This document shows positions 62,572-64,000 of a stretch of 64,000 bases of DNA, one piece after another. The stretch's first letter is position 1, and each line of letters starts with the position of its first letter. A model generated the notes under the pieces. The model searched no databases. It saw nothing but the letters and a program-made list of their open reading frames with translations, and was not told where the DNA came from. The DNA is from JAABVD01 sp965204545 (lineage in GTDB: Bacteria > Verrucomicrobiota > Verrucomicrobiia > Opitutales > UBA2995): assembly GCA_965204545.1 (NCBI GenBank), contig CBDBFA010000003.1, positions 1,674,001 through 1,738,000 of the forward strand, in the 5' to 3' direction. The position numbers and the translations under genes are program-made.

Positions 62572-62760
62572 CTACCACTTGAATGTGCTCGTAAGTACCC
62601 AGGTCTGAGGATTGCCCTTGCTGATCCTGTCGGGTATCCCCACTGATGGATTGTCTCGGTGGGCGGTGCGCCGGGTTACAAAGGGATCTTCGTCACCGAT
62701 ATTTCTCAGGTTCAACTGGATCTTCCAGTCAATTTTGTCCTTCCAAATCTTCTTTGAAAT
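62572..62760 (-). pseudogene. C-terminal remnant of a TonB-dependent receptor
   Basis: On the minus strand, about 62 codons read DWKIQLNLRNIGDEDPF ... GNPQTWVLTSTFKW and then stop at 62572-62574. The alternating polar/aromatic pattern and the ending aromatic-x-F-K-W are typical of the last beta strands of TonB-dependent outer-membrane receptors. A TAA at about 62761-62763 cuts the frame upstream, so only the terminal strands survive. Confidence 0.7.
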
Positions 62761-62793
62761 TTACCGATCCCCGGTCAAATGCCAATGCCGTAG

Positions 62794-62892
62794 AAAAGGG
62801 GTCAAACGCAAAACATTAACATTTTTTCTCGAAACGTAAAAGGACGCTACAAAATAAAGGAAAATGTTAATGTTTTGCGTTTGACCCCTTTT
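62794..62892. repeat. 32-bp perfect inverted repeat (mobile hairpin)
   Basis: Two 32-base arms (62794-62825 and 62861-62892) are exact reverse complements, with a 35-base spacer. They start with AAAAGGGGTCAAACGC and end with GCGTTTGACCCCTTTT. The GGGGTCAAAC-type end resembles those that flank REP-associated or IS200-like transposases in other genomes, as far as I recall. No gene lies in the spacer. The right arm ends 55 bases before recQ. Confidence 0.85.
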
Positions 62893-62947
62893 AACCTGGC
62901 CCCGACGTTGGGCTTGCTTCGGCGGCATCGGGCCATTGGATGAAGAG

Positions 62948-64000
62948 GTGAATCCGTCTCCTCGAAGTGTCTTGCAAGCGCGTTTCCGGTTGGAAGCGTT
63001 TCGCTATCCTCAGGAGGAGATCATTCAGGCCATTATGGAGGAAAAGGAGGCGCTGGTGATCATGCCGACGGGCGGGGGCAAGAGCTTGTGCTATCAACTG
63101 CCCGCTTTGCTGCGGCCGGGAGTAACGCTGGTGGTATCCCCGTTGATTGCCTTGATGAAGGATCAGGTGGACGGGTTGAAGGCCAAGGGGATTGCCGCCG
63201 CCATGATCAACAGTTCCCAGTCCTGGCCACAGCAGCGGCAAACCCTGCGGGATCTGAAGGAAAACAAGCTCAAGTTGCTGTATATTGCGCCGGAAAGGTT
63301 TCGCGCAGGTTCCTTCACCGATTCGCTAGAGGGGGTGCCCATCTCCCTCTTTGCCGTGGATGAGGCCCATTGCATTTCCCAGTGGGGGCACGATTTTCGG
63401 CCCGACTACCTTCGGTTGGGGAACGCCATGAAGTCATTGGGGAATCCGCTATGCGCCGCCTTTACCGCTACGGCCACCCCGGAAGTCCGGGAGGATATTC
63501 GCAAACACCTCCACCTGGAATCTCCCGAATTGTTCGTATCCGGATTTGCCCGCCCCAACCTGACCTTTACCCTTCGCAAACCCAAAACCAAACGACAGAA
63601 ATACGCCCGGATCCGCCGGCTCATAGAACTGCACGAGACGGGAATCGTTTATTGTGCCACGCGCAAAAGCGTGGAAGAGGTTTCGGAGTGGTTGCAAGAG
63701 GACGGCGTGGAGCACGTGATGTACCACGGTGGGCTGAGCGATTCCGATCGGGAACGGACCCAGGAAAGGTTTATCAATGGAGATGTTTCACTGACCGTGG
63801 CTACCAACGCTTTTGGCATGGGCATCGACCGTGCGGACATCCGGTTCGTGTGCCACTACGAAATGCCGGGCAGCATCGAAGCCTATTACCAGGAAGCCGG
63901 GCGGGCGGGACGGGACGGCAAACCCGGGGTTTGCGAACTGCAATTCATGTATGCGGACAAAAGAATACAGGAATTTTTTATCGAGGGGGGAAATCCGGAT
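62948..64000 (+). CDS. recQ: ATP-dependent DNA helicase RecQ (3' end outside window)
   Basis: A 3'-5' helicase of recombination and repair. The 351 codons visible run open to the window end. Motif 0 FRYPQEE, motif I MPTGGGKSLCYQLP, motif Ia VVSPLIALMKDQV, motif II VDEAHCISQWGHDFRP, motif III FTATAT, then TNAFGMGIDR and YYQEAGRAGRDG (motif VI) are all intact. The start is GTG at 62948 (TTG at 62936 is possible; an ATG at 62940 is in the wrong frame). It is missing from a simple closed-frame search because there is no stop inside the window. Confidence 0.93.
   Translation, partial: MNPSPRSVLQARFRLEAFRYPQEEIIQAIMEEKEALVIMPTGGGKSLCYQLPALLRPGVTLVVSPLIALMKDQVDGLKAKGIAAAMINSSQSWPQQRQTLRDLKENKLKLLYIAPERFRAGSFTDSLEGVPISLFAVDEAHCISQWGHDFRPDYLRLGNAMKSLGNPLCAAFTATATPEVREDIRKHLHLESPELFVSGFARPNLTFTLRKPKTKRQKYARIRRLIELHETGIVYCATRKSVEEVSEWLQEDGVEHVMYHGGLSDSDRERTQERFINGDVSLTVATNAFGMGIDRADIRFVCHYEMPGSIEAYYQEAGRAGRDGKPGVCELQFMYADKRIQEFFIEGGNPD

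Noticed and set aside
62940..62942. ATG as the recQ start
   Set aside because: It is out of the recQ frame and meets TGA three codons later.
1..64000. tRNA or rRNA genes
   Set aside because: No cloverleaf or rRNA stretch was recognised in the gaps by eye; a dedicated RNA scan could still find one.

Overview
The window is a bacterial chromosome segment of moderately high G+C content with dense, mostly housekeeping gene content. Gram-negative features (TonB receptor remnant, lipoprotein, Wzx/Wzy surface polysaccharide locus, EpsI-like exosortase accessory), a SUF-type Fe-S system, menaquinone genes and the general gene style suggest a member of the Verrucomicrobiota, perhaps an Opitutae-like lineage. 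This assignment is an inference from gene families, not from a marker phylogeny.

Layout. 1-8.6 kb: argH (cut by the left edge), a YyaL/DUF255 protein, mutL, glgP and a DUF3108 protein. 8.7-15.1 kb: a run of plus-strand genes ribBA-ribH-nusB-ftsY-aroB, a conserved hypothetical, pdxA and an A-type Fe-S carrier. 15.3-17.0 kb: infC and a cell-wall amidase. 17.0-23.5 kb, minus strand: trxB, a Fur/PerR-type regulator, sufC-sufB-sufD-sufT and clpP. 23.7-33.4 kb: tatD, HPr, a Ski2-like helicase, a flavoprotein/NapH-type ferredoxin fusion, a small HTH protein, an ABC exporter and a lipoprotein. 33.7-48.2 kb: manC-ruvX-truA, a CPBP protease, comF-accD-folC, guaB-purA (both exits from IMP in one operon), menC-menE and polX. 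48.2-60.6 kb: a surface polysaccharide locus (epimerase, rfbA, Wzy/ligase, Wzx, sulfotransferase, glycosyltransferases, polymerase, EpsI-like protein, initiating sugar-phosphate transferase), with a visibly more A+T-rich middle. 60.7-64.0 kb: a small membrane protein, a methyltransferase, a graveyard of mobile and receptor fragments, and the start of recQ.

The most notable feature is a family of structured, non-coding, MITE-like repeats about 180-290 bp long. Five copies are full length and one is partial. They have terminal inverted repeats (CCCGCATnTCTCA ... TGAGAnATGCGGG) flanked by 4-bp direct repeats CTAG or TTAG, which fits YTAR target duplication as made by IS5-family transposases. Because YTAR contains TAG or TAA, copies sit on or next to stop codons: the truA and purA stops lie in the duplicated target, the aroB C-terminus and stop are supplied by the element, and the folC ribosome binding site is built from a mutated element end. 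Stem positions covary between copies, and one copy carries a nested second repeat.

Several conserved enzymes lack expected residues: AccD has lost all four zinc-finger cysteines, MutL lacks the three C-terminal endonuclease motifs, the RibA half of RibBA lacks its zinc cysteines, and the Fur-type regulator lacks the structural CxxC pairs.
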